Of a DNA stretch of 64,000 nucleotides, positions 41,355 through 49,712 are shown piece by piece. The stretch lies in NCBI RefSeq assembly GCF_007922615.2, contig NZ_CP042301.2, positions 2,046,001 through 2,110,000 of the forward strand. The letters run 5' to 3'. Within the stretch, counting starts at the first letter, position 1, and every line of letters begins with the position of its first letter. The notes below the pieces were generated by a model that was given only the letters and a program-made list of their open reading frames with translations, was not told where the DNA came from and did no database searches. A program made the translations under genes and the position numbers. Origin of the DNA: Nitratireductor mangrovi. Lineage in GTDB: Bacteria > Pseudomonadota > Alphaproteobacteria > Rhizobiales > Rhizobiaceae.

Positions 41355-42599
41355 ATGACAAACCTGTCGGCCGAGATCGGCCTATCCGCCAGCCGCCCCA
41401 TCGGCGAAGCCGTCTACCAGCATCCGGCCATGTCCAGAGCCGGCCTGTCGGAGCGGCTGTTCGCGATGCTTTTTTCCGGTCTCGTCTATCCGCAAATCTG
41501 GGAAGACCCCGAGGTCGACATCGCCGCGATGCGGCTCGGCGAAGGGCACCGCGTGGTCACCATCGCGTCCGGCGGCTGCAACGTGCTTTCCTATCTCGCC
41601 AGATCGCCCGCCAAGATCGACGCCGTCGACCTCAACCGGGCGCATGTCGCGCTCAACCGGCTGAAGCTGACCGCAGCCGCCAGCCTGCCCTCGCATGGCG
41701 ATTTCCTGCGCTTCTTCGGCGAGGCCGGCAACGGCCACAACGGCGACGCCTATGACCGCTTCATCGCGCCGCGCCTCGACCAGGCCTCGCGCCGCTACTG
41801 GGAAGGCCGCGACTGGACCGGCCGCCGCCGCATCGGCGTCTTCAACCGCGATTTCTACCGCACCGGGCTGCTTGGCCTGTGCATTTCCGCCGGCCATTTC
41901 GTTGCCCGCATGCACGGCGTCGACCCGCGCGAGATCATGACCGCGCAGACGCCGCGCCAGCAGCGGCTGTTCTTCGAGGAGAGGCTGAAGCCCCTGTTCG
42001 AAAAGCCTCTGGTGCGCTGGGCGACGTCGAAGAAGGCGTCGCTGTTCGGTCTCGGCATTCCGCCGGCGCAATATGACAGCCTCATCACCTCCGGCGAAGG
42101 CACGATGGCCAGGGTGCTGGAAGCGCGGCTCGAAAAGCTCGCCTGCCATTTCCCGCTCGCCGACAACTACTTCGCCTGGCAGGCCTTCGCCCGCCGCTAT
42201 CCCAAGGCGGGCGAAGCCGCCCTGCCCGCCTATCTCGAACGGCGAAACTTCGCCACGATCCGGACCAATGCCGGCCGCGTTTCGATCCACCGCGCCAACT
42301 ACGCCGAGTTCCTGCACCGCAAGCCCGCCAACTCGGTCGACCGCTATGTGCTGCTCGATGCGCAGGACTGGATGAACGACCGCCAGCTCAACGAGTTGTG
42401 GGCGGAGATCATGCGGACCGCAGCACCCGGCGCGCGCGTCATCTTCCGCACCGCCGCGCTGCCGACCATCCTGCCCGGCCGCGTGTCGGACGATCTCCTG
42501 TCGCGATGGCGCTACGAGGAAGAGGAATCGGCCGAGCTCGGCGCGCGCGACCGCTCCGCCATCTATGGCGGCTTCCACCTCTACGTGCGCAAAGACTGA
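41355..42599 (+). CDS. btaA: S-adenosylmethionine:diacylglycerol 3-amino-3-carboxypropyltransferase BtaA
   Basis: BtaA moves the 3-amino-3-carboxypropyl group of SAM to diacylglycerol, the first step to the betaine lipid DGTS, which replaces phospholipids under phosphate starvation. The ATG at 41355 gives 414 residues, the family size. Conserved-looking parts are LVYPQIWEDPEVDIAAMRLG, the SAM region VVTIASGGCNVLSYLAR with IDAVDLNRAH, and YVLLDAQDWMND. It overlaps btaB by one base (TGATG). The Pho box just upstream supports both the identity and PhoB control. Confidence 0.95.
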   Translation: MTNLSAEIGLSASRPIGEAVYQHPAMSRAGLSERLFAMLFSGLVYPQIWEDPEVDIAAMRLGEGHRVVTIASGGCNVLSYLARSPAKIDAVDLNRAHVALNRLKLTAAASLPSHGDFLRFFGEAGNGHNGDAYDRFIAPRLDQASRRYWEGRDWTGRRRIGVFNRDFYRTGLLGLCISAGHFVARMHGVDPREIMTAQTPRQQRLFFEERLKPLFEKPLVRWATSKKASLFGLGIPPAQYDSLITSGEGTMARVLEARLEKLACHFPLADNYFAWQAFARRYPKAGEAALPAYLERRNFATIRTNAGRVSIHRANYAEFLHRKPANSVDRYVLLDAQDWMNDRQLNELWAEIMRTAAPGARVIFRTAALPTILPGRVSDDLLSRWRYEEEESAELGARDRSAIYGGFHLYVRKD

Positions 42600-43264
42600 T
42601 GGCCACGCACGCCCACAACCGTGACCACGCGGCGCTGATGGACGGCGTCTACCGGGTCCAGCGCCATTTCTACGACCTCACCCGCAAATATTACCTCTTG
42701 GGACGCGACCGGCTGATCCGCGACCTCGACGTGCCGGCACGCGGCTCGGTGCTCGAACTCGGCTGCGGAACCGGCCGCAATCTCGTGCTCGCCGGCCGTC
42801 GCCATGGCGACGCGCGGCTCTTCGGCCTCGATATCTCGGCCGAGATGCTGGCCTCGGCCGAAAAGGCGATGAAGCGCAACGATCTCGCTGACCGCACCAC
42901 GCTCGCCCGCGCAGACGCGACCGGCTTTGACGCCGAAGCGCTGTTCGGCCGCAAGACCTTCGACCGCGTCTTTGTCTCCTATGCCCTGTCCATGATCCCC
43001 GGCTGGGAAAGGACGGTCGCCGCCGGGCTCGACTGCCTGGCGTCCGGTGGCTCCCTGCACATCGTCGACTTCGGCGGCCAGCAGGGCCTGCCCGGTTGGT
43101 TTCGCACTGGCCTCAGGGCTTGGCTCGGCCGCTTCCACGTCACGCCACGCGACACGCTGCGCGAAGTGCTTGAATCGGAATGCCAGCGGACCGGCGCAAG
43201 CCTTTCGTTCGACTCTGCTTTTCGCGGCTATGCGGTCCTGGCGACGCTGCGCCTTCCGGCCTGA
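42599..43264 (+). CDS. btaB: Diacylglyceryl-homoserine N-methyltransferase BtaB
   Basis: BtaB methylates the amino group three times to finish DGTS. The 221-residue class I methyltransferase starts at the ATG sharing a base with the btaA stop. The SAM loop is VLELGCGTGRNLVLAGRR near residues 51-68, followed by LFGLDISAEMLASA. FVSYALSMIPGW and LHIVDFGGQQGLP are typical of BtaB. The frame extends upstream inside btaA but this start is set by the overlap. btaA and btaB form a two-gene operon. Confidence 0.94.
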   Translation: MATHAHNRDHAALMDGVYRVQRHFYDLTRKYYLLGRDRLIRDLDVPARGSVLELGCGTGRNLVLAGRRHGDARLFGLDISAEMLASAEKAMKRNDLADRTTLARADATGFDAEALFGRKTFDRVFVSYALSMIPGWERTVAAGLDCLASGGSLHIVDFGGQQGLPGWFRTGLRAWLGRFHVTPRDTLREVLESECQRTGASLSFDSAFRGYAVLATLRLPA

Positions 43265-43276
43265 ACCCTTGCGGCC

Positions 43277-44707
43277 TCAATCCAGCAATTTCGCCAGCGC
43301 CTCGACCAGCGCCTGCGGCTTGTAGCCGAGCTTCGACGGCGTCAGGCCGAGCCGCACCACCACCAGTTGCTTGGACGGAACGACGGTGACTGTCTGGCCG
43401 TCATGGCCGAGCAGCCAGAACGCGTCGTCGGGAAGTTCGAAACCGGCATCGGAGGGCGTGCCTTCCGGCGTCCCTGCGCGTGGCCCGTGCAGCCACAGAT
43501 GACCCTTGCCATAATCGCCGCTCGAGGCCTCGGTCGGCGAGCGCATCCAGCGGACATAGCCGAAGGGCAGCACGTCCTCGCCCTTCCACTTGCCGTCCTG
43601 GAGCAGCAACTGGCCGAAGCGGGCCCAGTCGCGGCCGGTCGCGTAGAGATAGGACGAGCCGACGAAGGTGCCGGACGCATCGGCCTCCAGTACCGCGCTT
43701 GCCATGCCGATCCGGTCGAACAGCGCCTCGCGCGGCCAGTCGAGCGCAGTCTGGGGCTCGCCGAGCGCGTTCTGCCAGATGCGCGAAAGGATCAGCGTGG
43801 TACCGCTCGAATAGGCGAAAGTCGAGCCAGGCTCGTGCGCCAGCGGCTTGGCCGCGGCGAAGCCCGCCATGTCGGGCTCGAGATAAAGCATGCGGGTGAC
43901 GTCGGTAACGTCGCCATAATCCTCGTTGAACTCCAGCCCGCTTTCCATTGCCAGAAGGCTGGCGAGCGAGATCTCGCGGCGTCCGTCCCCGGACCAGATG
44001 TCGAGAAGGTTCTCCTGCCCTTGCGCCAGCTTGCCCTCGGTGACCAGGGTTCCGATGATCGCCGCCGTCACCGTCTTGCTCATGGACCAGCCGAGTAGCG
44101 GGGTCGCGGCGGAGAACCCGTCGCCATAGCGCTCGCCTATGATGCGGCCATTGTGGACCACCACCACGGCGCGCATGCCCGGACCCACCATCCCGGCATC
44201 GTCGAGCAGCGCGGCGAGCTCCGGATCCTGCGAGGCCTCGACAAGCTCTCCGTCCGGCCACAGCCCCTGCGGCACCGTTCCGGCGCCCTCCGAGGCGGAA
44301 ATGTCAGGGTCGGCATTGCCGTTCGGCGACACCGCACAGCCGAGCCCGTCACGGGCGATCGCCAGGCCGGTGCCGAAGATGCCGAACAGGCCGGCCGAAA
44401 CCGTCCTGCGCGCCTCGTCGACCTCGACCGAGATGTAACCTAGGATCGGGTGGCCCGGCGCCTGCACGTCGTCGGCCAGCACCTCGTCGGCGTCGCGGCC
44501 GGCGAGAAAGACGTTCGAGCACACGATCTTGGCCGAATAATTCGAGGCGACGCGGATCAGCGCCGGCGGCGAGAAGTAGAGCCAAGCGGCGGCGCCGATG
44601 ACGGCGACAACCAGCAACACGACAAGCCATTTGACGATGCTCAAGGCGATGCGCACGGATTGCTGCCCTCGTTTCCCCGGCAACGGCGTCCACCACACCA
44701 CCGCCAT
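43277..44707 (-). CDS. Membrane-anchored beta-lactamase-family serine hydrolase
   Basis: This class C beta-lactamase/esterase-type serine hydrolase has 476 residues. An N-terminal membrane anchor (about residues 20-45) precedes a periplasmic domain. The SxxK motif is Ser208-Met-Ser-Lys211 (GWSMSKTV), the tyrosine motif is YSSGTT and the third motif is GHDGQ. The family covers D-aminopeptidases, esterases and penicillin-binding relatives, so the substrate is unknown. The start at 44707 has GAAGG just upstream; a GTG at 44656 is an alternative. Convergent with btaB, 12 bp apart. Confidence 0.87.
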   Translation of the reverse strand: MAVVWWTPLPGKRGQQSVRIALSIVKWLVVLLVVAVIGAAAWLYFSPPALIRVASNYSAKIVCSNVFLAGRDADEVLADDVQAPGHPILGYISVEVDEARRTVSAGLFGIFGTGLAIARDGLGCAVSPNGNADPDISASEGAGTVPQGLWPDGELVEASQDPELAALLDDAGMVGPGMRAVVVVHNGRIIGERYGDGFSAATPLLGWSMSKTVTAAIIGTLVTEGKLAQGQENLLDIWSGDGRREISLASLLAMESGLEFNEDYGDVTDVTRMLYLEPDMAGFAAAKPLAHEPGSTFAYSSGTTLILSRIWQNALGEPQTALDWPREALFDRIGMASAVLEADASGTFVGSSYLYATGRDWARFGQLLLQDGKWKGEDVLPFGYVRWMRSPTEASSGDYGKGHLWLHGPRAGTPEGTPSDAGFELPDDAFWLLGHDGQTVTVVPSKQLVVVRLGLTPSKLGYKPQALVEALAKLLD

Positions 44708-44874
44708 GATCCTTCTTTATCGGCGGCACTGTCGGGTGGTGGAGGCGCAAAAGCAACATGGAAATTTTTTGTCCGTCGGGCGCAAGCAGATTGGGCCGCC
44801 GACGCTGCGTTAACCTTTGCTTGACCATGTTGCCGGACCGTCTTGGCGCGATTCGAAGCGTGGGGGAACGACAG

Positions 44875-45675
44875 ATGCGGCGCTTGGCAGGGCTTGCAAT
44901 GGCGACACTTCTGGCCGCCTGCAGCACCGTCTCCTACGATCTTGGTGACATCGCGCCGCAATCGTCGTCCGCCACCGTAACCGTCAGCAACCCGCGCTTC
45001 GGTGACCGCGACCCGCACGCCTGGAGGGATCGCGCGCCCTGGACGTACCCCGTACACGGGACCGACGTTTCCAAATACCAGACCGAGATCGACTGGCCCA
45101 AGGCCAAGGCCAGCGGCATCTCCTTCGCCTTCATCAAGGCGACCGAGGGCGGCGACCGCGTCGACGATTATTTTAACCGCAACTGGAAAGCCGCCAAGGC
45201 GGCGGGCGTCCCGCGGAGCGCCTACCATTTCTACTATTTCTGCCGGCCGGCAATCGAGCAGGCGCGCTGGTTCATCCGCAACGTGCCGCGCGATCCGTCG
45301 GCATTGCCGCCGGTGCTCGACATGGAATGGAACCCGTTCTCGCCGACCTGCACCCTGAGGCCGCCGGCCGCCACGGTGCGCGCCGAGATGCGAATCTTCC
45401 TGGAAGCGGTCGAGCGCCACTACGGCAAGAAGCCGATCATCTACACATCGATCGATTTCTTCGACGACAACGGTCTGGCGAACTTCAAGGGTTACCCCTA
45501 CTGGCTGCGTTCGGTGGCCGACCACCCCGACGACCGCTACGGCCGCCACCCGTTCCTGTTCTGGCAATATACCGGCACCGGCATCGTGCCCGGCATCAAG
45601 GGCGACGCCGACATCAACGTCTTCAACGGCTCGGCCTCTGCCTGGCGCAAATGGCTGGCCGCCAACACCAAGTAG
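44875..45675 (+). CDS. GH25 muramidase lipoprotein
   Basis: This is a lysozyme-like enzyme of glycoside hydrolase family 25. The ATG at 44875 gives 266 residues with a lipobox at LLAAC (Cys16). The frame opens at 44758, but that start would hide the signal peptide. GH25 signatures are HGTDVSKYQ (Asp64), FIKATEGG, YHFYYFCRP and LDMEW with Asp149 and Glu151 as the catalytic pair, plus FWQYTGTG near the C-terminus. The lipobox suggests membrane attachment, so it probably remodels the cell's own wall rather than acting as a phage lysin. Confidence 0.92.
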   Translation: MRRLAGLAMATLLAACSTVSYDLGDIAPQSSSATVTVSNPRFGDRDPHAWRDRAPWTYPVHGTDVSKYQTEIDWPKAKASGISFAFIKATEGGDRVDDYFNRNWKAAKAAGVPRSAYHFYYFCRPAIEQARWFIRNVPRDPSALPPVLDMEWNPFSPTCTLRPPAATVRAEMRIFLEAVERHYGKKPIIYTSIDFFDDNGLANFKGYPYWLRSVADHPDDRYGRHPFLFWQYTGTGIVPGIKGDADINVFNGSASAWRKWLAANTK

Positions 45676-45745
45676 GCCGCTTGTCAAATTTCCGTCGCCT
45701 GACCATGCTGCCGTCAGGGCATCGAGGCGAAACGGAGCGTGTTTC

Positions 45746-46921
45746 ATGAAGGCATTGCGGGCGGGCCTGACGACCCTCACGATCGTTCTTGGTGCAATCT
45801 CGGCCCAGGCCCAGGAGTGCGGTGGCGATTTCGAGCAATGGCGGGCCGGCGTCGCGGCCGAGGCCAGGGCGGACGGCGTCGGCAACGCAGGTCTCGGAGC
45901 ACTGGCCGCCGCGCAGTTTGACACCCGCATCCTTGCCCGCGACCGCGGCCAGAGCGTCTTCACCCAGGATTTCGACCAGTTCGCCGGCCGCATGGTGAAC
46001 GCCTACCGGCTCAGGAACGGTGCGGCGAACATGAAGAAATATGCCGGCGCCTTTTCGCAGGCCCAGCAGCAATATGGCGTGCCGGCACCGGTGATCACCG
46101 CCTTCTGGGCGCTGGAGACCGACTTCGGCGCCGTCCAGGGCGATTTTTCGACGCTCAACGCGCTCGCCACGCTCGCCCATGACTGTCGCCGACCGGCGCT
46201 TTTCCGCCCGCACCTGATCGCGCTGCTTAAGCTGATCGAGCAGGGCGTGCTGCCCGCCGACGTGACCGGCGCCTGGGCAGGCGAGATCGGTCAGATCCAG
46301 ATGCTGCCGGGCGATTACCTCGCCGAAGGCGTCGACGGCGACGGCGACGGCCGCGTCGATCTGCGCCGCAGCGTTCCCGACGTCATCCTGACCGCTGGCC
46401 GCCTGATCTCCAAGCTCGGCTGGCGGGCCGGCGAGCCCTGGATGGAGGAAGTGCGTGTGCCCAACGACCTGCCGTGGGCCGAGACCGGCAGGACCAACCG
46501 CCTGCCGCTGTCGCAATGGGCGGCATGGGGCGTGACCACTCGCGACGGCGGCGCGCTCGGCGCCGGCCCCGATGCCGGGCTGGTGCTGCCGATGGGCCAC
46601 AAGGGCCCGGCCTTCCTCGTCTACGAAAACTACGACGTCTATCTCGAGTGGAACCAGTCCTTCGTCTACACACTGACGGCCGCGCATCTCGCCCGCCGGC
46701 TTGCCGGCGACCCGGCCTACCGGCTCGGCAATCCCGAACCCGGCCTTTCGCCGGAACAGATGCGGGCGCTGCAGGAAAAGCTTGTCGCGCTCGGCCATGA
46801 TGTCGGCGGCATTGACGGCGTCCTCGGCGTCAACACGCGCGAGGCGATCCGCAAGGAGCAGATGCGGCTCGGTTTCCCCGTCGACGGCTGGCCGACGCCA
46901 AGGCTGCTGGCCGCGCTTTGA
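45746..46921 (+). CDS. Lytic murein transglycosylase (MltB type) with peptidoglycan-binding domain
   Basis: This 391-residue exported enzyme has a signal peptide (to about AQAQE), an SLT_2/MltB catalytic domain and a C-terminal PG_binding_1 domain (about residues 335-391, MRALQEKLVALGHDVGGIDG). The catalytic Glu124 lies in FWALETDFG, and GQIQMLPGDYL is the substrate-groove motif. It follows the GH25 gene by 70 bp on the same strand, so the two may form a wall-remodelling pair. No lipobox is present. Confidence 0.93.
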   Translation: MKALRAGLTTLTIVLGAISAQAQECGGDFEQWRAGVAAEARADGVGNAGLGALAAAQFDTRILARDRGQSVFTQDFDQFAGRMVNAYRLRNGAANMKKYAGAFSQAQQQYGVPAPVITAFWALETDFGAVQGDFSTLNALATLAHDCRRPALFRPHLIALLKLIEQGVLPADVTGAWAGEIGQIQMLPGDYLAEGVDGDGDGRVDLRRSVPDVILTAGRLISKLGWRAGEPWMEEVRVPNDLPWAETGRTNRLPLSQWAAWGVTTRDGGALGAGPDAGLVLPMGHKGPAFLVYENYDVYLEWNQSFVYTLTAAHLARRLAGDPAYRLGNPEPGLSPEQMRALQEKLVALGHDVGGIDGVLGVNTREAIRKEQMRLGFPVDGWPTPRLLAAL

Positions 46922-46928
46922 ACGTCGC

Positions 46929-48146
46929 TCAGGCCATCGTCTCGAGGCTGGCGAAGCTTTCCGGCGCGCTGCCCTGCTCGAACGGCGTCGTCACCTCGAC
47001 GAAGGTGTCGGGGTAAAAACCGTTGAAGCGGGTTCTGAGCGACAGCGAATAGGCCCCGATATGGCCGATCTCGATCCAGTCGCCGGTGTCGACCGTCTCC
47101 GGCAGCCAAAACGGCCGTGACAGGATGTCGACGGAATCGCAGGTCGCCCCGCACACCTTGAACGGCACGATCTTCTTTGCATCGCCATTGCGGTTGCGGA
47201 TTGCCGGATCGGGGATGAAGCGCGCCGGCAGCGTGATCTTGCCGGTCCAGCTGTCCGACAGCGACGACCAGATGCCGTCATTGATGTAAAGCCGCCGGCC
47301 CTTGCGCAGGAGCACGCGCACGATAAGCGAAAAGGCGTGCGCGCAGATCACCCGCCCCGGCTCGGCGACCAGCGGCACATCGCCGAAACCCCATTCGGTG
47401 ATGTCGTCGCGCAGGCGCGCCATCAGTTCCTCGAGCGAGGGCAGTTGCGGCGCCTTGCGGTTCGGATCATGGCCGTATTCGGCCGGAAAACCGCCGCCGA
47501 CATCGAGCCCGGCAAGCGGCACGGCGGCGCGGTTGCGCACCCAGTCGGCCGAGGCCAGCGCGCGCTCATAGGTGTCCGGATCGGCGATCTGGCTGCCGAC
47601 ATGGAAACAGATGCCGACCTTGTAGCCGTTGCGGTGAAGGCGCTGCAGAAGCTCAACCGCATGCGCCGGCCCGGCCCCGAACTTCTTCGACAGTTCGTAG
47701 GCAGCGTTTCCCTTGGTCTGGATGCGCACGAAGACGGTGACGGTGCCGGGATCGATGTCGAGCGCCTGAACCACGCGCGACAACTTGTTGATCTCATCCT
47801 CGTGGTCGATGGCGATGACGCGGATGCCGTAGGTCTCCAGCGCCAGTCGGATATCCGACTGCGCCTTGACCGGGTGCATGTAAAGCATTTCGGCGGTGGG
47901 CGATGCGGCGCGCGCGGCCTCGAACTCGGCCGGCGAGGCGACGTCGAAGGCCTCGACACCGGCCTCCGCGAGGGCCTTCAGCACCATCGGCTCGCCATTG
48001 GTCTTCACCGCGTAGGCGGTCTTGCCGGGAAAAAGTCCCATGAAGCGGCGCGCATCCGCCTTCAGCACCTCCGGGCGAAAGCAGTAGACCGGATCGTCGG
48101 GCCTGAGGCTCAGCGCCGCCTCGCGCGCATTTTCGAATCGTTGCAT
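46929..48146 (-). CDS. Group III PLP decarboxylase (ornithine/lysine decarboxylase-like)
   Basis: This is an alanine-racemase-fold PLP decarboxylase, 405 residues. The PLP lysine is Lys48 (AYAVKTN), the phosphate loop is LDVGGGFPAEY (about 214-224) and AEPGR is at 261-265. The substrate Cys-Asp pair is Cys336-Asp337 in CGATCDSVD; most eukaryotic-type ornithine decarboxylases have CGPTCDS, so Ala replaces Pro. The likely reaction is ornithine to putrescine or lysine to cadaverine, which sequence alone does not separate. Convergent with the transglycosylase gene (7 bp). The 252-bp spacer to the DMT gene shows no certain gene. Confidence 0.88.
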   Translation of the reverse strand: MQRFENAREAALSLRPDDPVYCFRPEVLKADARRFMGLFPGKTAYAVKTNGEPMVLKALAEAGVEAFDVASPAEFEAARAASPTAEMLYMHPVKAQSDIRLALETYGIRVIAIDHEDEINKLSRVVQALDIDPGTVTVFVRIQTKGNAAYELSKKFGAGPAHAVELLQRLHRNGYKVGICFHVGSQIADPDTYERALASADWVRNRAAVPLAGLDVGGGFPAEYGHDPNRKAPQLPSLEELMARLRDDITEWGFGDVPLVAEPGRVICAHAFSLIVRVLLRKGRRLYINDGIWSSLSDSWTGKITLPARFIPDPAIRNRNGDAKKIVPFKVCGATCDSVDILSRPFWLPETVDTGDWIEIGHIGAYSLSLRTRFNGFYPDTFVEVTTPFEQGSAPESFASLETMA

Positions 48147-48398
48147 GGCCGCTCCTGCTGCTGCCGACGCTAGAACATGGCGCCGCCGGATGAAATCTCG
48201 ATTTCCGTGACGCGTTGCGTGGAAGTTACCTCGCCTGTCGCCTCGATGCAGGGAACGGCCTCGGCGCTGCCGGGTTGCAAAATGCCCCGCACGACGCGCG
48301 TGGTACGAATTCCCCGCGCAATCTGGCGCTGGTCAGGAAACGGGTGGCGGTCCAGCCTGGCGATCCGTAATCCTGGGCAAAACCCGACGAGGAAACAC

Positions 48399-49382
48399 GT
48401 GGCCGAAACCCGAACAAGCGCGCCGCCAGCGATGTCCCTTGCGGTCTGGGCACAATTGCTGCTGCTTGGCGCGATCTGGGGCGGATCGTTCTTTTTCGCC
48501 CGCATCGCGGTGCAGGAGATTGCGCCGCTGACGCTGGTGCTGTTCCGCGTCGGGATCGCGGCCCTGGCGCTTCAGCTTTACCTCGCGGCAAGGCGGATCT
48601 CGTTTGCGCCCGCCTTCGCGCACTGGCCAGCCTTCCTGCTTCTCGCTCTGGTCAACAACGTCATCCCGTTCTCGCTCATGTTTCTCGGCCAGACCGAGCT
48701 CGGCGCCGGTGCGGCATCCGTACTGAACGCCACCACGCCGTTCTGGACCATCATCGTCGCCAGCCTCTTCACCGCCGACGAGAAGGTCAGCATGGCCAAG
48801 CTGGCCGGGGTCGGGCTCGGCATCGCGGGAACCGCAGTGATGGTCGGTCCCGGGCTCTTCGCCGGCCTGGGCGGACCGGTCTGGGCCAAGATGGCGCTGC
48901 TCGGCATGGCGCTTTCCTACGCCTTCGCCTTCGTGATCGCGCGCCGCATCACCGGCCTTGCCCCGACCGTGGTCGCGACCGGACAACTGACCGCGTCGAG
49001 CGCGATCATGCTGCCGCTGATCCTGCTGCTTTACGGTCCGTCCGGCCTTTTCGACGCCAGCGCCGGCACGTGGAGCGCCGTCTTCGGCCTCGCGCTCCTG
49101 TCCACCGCCTGCGCCTATGTGCTCTATTTCCGCATTGTCGCCGCGGCTGGCGCCACCAACGCCTCGCTGGTCACGCTGATTGTTCCGGTGAGCGCGATCC
49201 TGCTCGGAGCGCTCTTCCTCGGCGAGCGGCTCGAACTGTTCGAATTCGCCGGCATGGCACTGATCGCCTGTGGCCTGCTGGTGATCGACGGCCGGCTGCT
49301 TCGACGCCGGCAGGACGATGCTGCAATGCCGAAATCAGGCCTCGACGCCGCATCCGGAGCAAAAAATTCCACACGCTCCTGA
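48399..49382 (+). CDS. DMT-superfamily (EamA) transporter
   Basis: This inner-membrane transporter has 327 residues and ten predicted transmembrane helices in two EamA halves. The N-terminal half starts LLLGAIWGGSFFFARIA; the ends of both halves show NATTPFWTIIVASLF and LIVPVSAILLGALFLGE patterns typical of the family. I chose the GTG at 48399 because AGGA lies about 6 nt upstream; the next ATG (48432) has no such site. Substrate unknown; EamA proteins export amino acids and metabolites. Divergent from the decarboxylase gene, so polyamine or amino-acid export is conceivable. Confidence 0.88.
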   Translation: MAETRTSAPPAMSLAVWAQLLLLGAIWGGSFFFARIAVQEIAPLTLVLFRVGIAALALQLYLAARRISFAPAFAHWPAFLLLALVNNVIPFSLMFLGQTELGAGAASVLNATTPFWTIIVASLFTADEKVSMAKLAGVGLGIAGTAVMVGPGLFAGLGGPVWAKMALLGMALSYAFAFVIARRITGLAPTVVATGQLTASSAIMLPLILLLYGPSGLFDASAGTWSAVFGLALLSTACAYVLYFRIVAAAGATNASLVTLIVPVSAILLGALFLGERLELFEFAGMALIACGLLVIDGRLLRRRQDDAAMPKSGLDAASGAKNSTRS

Positions 49383-49472
49383 CAGCCGGCCAAGCCCAGA
49401 AAATTCAATGACTAAGACTTTGGTGGTACACCGGTTCTCAACAGCGACGCCGCAGCGCAGCACAAAATCCTC

Positions 49473-49500
49473 TTGTCAGTGGCCCAAACTCTCCTACACT
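49473..49500 (+). promoter_or_regulatory. Sigma70-like promoter of the 29-residue membrane protein gene
   Basis: TTGTCA (49473-49478), 16-bp spacer, TACACT (49495-49500) is a good housekeeping-like promoter, 27 bp before the ATG at 49528. Confidence 0.6.
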
Positions 49501-49527
49501 TTTGGCATAGTCTGCAGAGGAGGCTAT

Positions 49528-49617
49528 ATGATGGGACTGACGAAGCCGATCAACGCTCTGATGGTTTGTGCTGCGTTTGCATTCATCGGTGCCCTCATCG
49601 TGGGGGTACTTCCCTGA
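49528..49617 (+). CDS. 29-residue single-pass membrane protein of unknown function
   Basis: The protein is 29 residues: a short polar start (MMGLTKPIN) and one hydrophobic helix (ALMVCAAFAFIGALIVGVLP). The Shine-Dalgarno GAGGAGG lies 5-6 nt before the first ATG; the second ATG at 49531 is also possible. A promoter lies just upstream and a strong terminator just downstream, so the transcript of about 180 nt encodes only this peptide. I do not recognise a named family. The topology suggests an inner-membrane microprotein that modulates a larger complex, or a type I toxin-like peptide, though no antisense RNA is evident. Confidence 0.75.
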   Translation: MMGLTKPINALMVCAAFAFIGALIVGVLP

Positions 49618-49655
49618 CGCTTCTCGGGGGGAAGCCTCGGTAAGACATCCTATCG

Positions 49656-49682
49656 AACGGCCGGGTCCCACGCCCGGCCGTT
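49656..49682 (+). terminator. Rho-independent terminator of the small membrane protein gene
   Basis: AACGGCCGGG (49656-49665), loop TCCCACG, CCCGGCCGTT (49673-49682), then CTTCTTTC. The 10-bp stem is perfect. It also separates this gene from the convergent metF, whose stop is 31 bp further on. Confidence 0.8.
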
Positions 49683-49712
49683 CTTCTTTCGCGACAGGAG
49701 CAATCGACCCGC

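Noticed and set aside
48170-48505. Minus-strand frame upstream of the decarboxylase gene
   Set aside because: Partly antisense to the DMT gene, no Shine-Dalgarno and mixed third-codon base use; probably just the divergent promoter region, though a short leader peptide cannot be excluded.
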